From Phocoena phocoena (Eukaryota > Chordata > Mammalia > Artiodactyla > Phocoenidae), in contig NC_089230.1 of assembly GCF_963924675.1 (NCBI RefSeq), positions 4,961,001-5,025,000 of the forward strand: DNA of 64,000 nucleotides, written 5' to 3'. The position numbers and the translations under genes were made by a program. The first letter of the stretch is position 1. Each line of letters begins with the position of its first letter. This document shows positions 63,880-64,000 of the stretch, piece after piece. The notes beneath the pieces were generated by a model that was not told the DNA's origin, did not search any database, and was given only the letters and a program-made list of their open reading frames with translations.

Positions 63880-64000
63880 CTGTTCTAGTGTTTTTTATGT
63901 CCCTTCAGAGAAGATTAGTAAAGATCATAGGATATGCATCTATGTGTCTTAGCTAATGATGAAACAGCATTCTTTTCCAACGAAACAGAATGAGAATTAA

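Larger units (their letters stand above)
45424..64000 (-). other. QKI: QKI intron, 5' end beyond right edge
   Basis: At least 18.6 kb of intron upstream of the exon at 45423. I looked on the minus strand for the exon encoding the KH/QUA2 part and did not find it. The content is AT-rich with the repeats listed separately. Confidence 0.85.

Noticed and set aside
45424..64000. Upstream QKI exon (KH/QUA2 part)
   Set aside because: I looked for matching minus-strand coding text and for exon-like GC islands with splice sites and found none; it must lie beyond the right edge.

Overview
The window is nuclear DNA of a placental mammal, most likely a cetacean. It carries several tRNA-derived SINEs of the CHR type known from whales, dolphins, hippos and ruminants. 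The copy at 63678-63879 has the form typical of whales and dolphins, and there are full-length artiodactyl-type L1s. The organism call rests on recalled repeat families, not on a database search.

Layout. 1-7374 is a full-length L1 (L1-A) on the minus strand: 3' UTR, ORF2, ORF1 and a 2.4-kb GC-rich 5' UTR. Its reading frames are interrupted by four single-base losses and one stop. 7375-16000 is a nested stack. An old L1M element (7375-7830 and about 14977-16000) is split by a degenerate repeat (7830-8240), which in turn holds a second, older full-length L1 (L1-B, 8260-14957) flanked by a 19-bp target-site duplication. 16979-17988 is a minisatellite of about 26 units of 39 bp with a higher-order duplication. 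18000-33800 is mostly gene-free, with a MIR, an old L1 3' fragment and a CHR SINE.

The only protein-coding gene I can support is the 3' half of QKI (Quaking, a STAR/KH RNA-binding splicing and translation regulator), transcribed on the minus strand. In transcription order there are two shared exons (45423-45336 and 43968-43669), then three alternative C-termini: the QKI-7 exon (from 42956), the QKI-6 exon (from 41703), and the QKI-5 pair (40917-40843, then 36918 onward with the QKI-5 stop and 3' UTR). All splice sites have GT/AG ends, the phases fit exactly, and no lesion is seen. The first four exons (KH/QUA1 region) lie beyond the right edge. 45424-64000 is QKI intron, filled with L2, MIR, L1 and CHR fragments.

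How it works together. The cluster of alternative last exons lets one RNA-binding protein be made nuclear (QKI-5) or with the QKI-6 or QKI-7 tails. The sequence shows motifs by which QKI could regulate its own RNA: a bipartite QKI response element at the branch-point position of the QKI-6 exon, another just after a candidate QKI-5 poly(A) signal, and an ACUAAC hexamer containing the QKI-5 stop codon. A tandem in-frame acceptor could add or remove 8 residues in the shared exon. These regulatory readings are inference.
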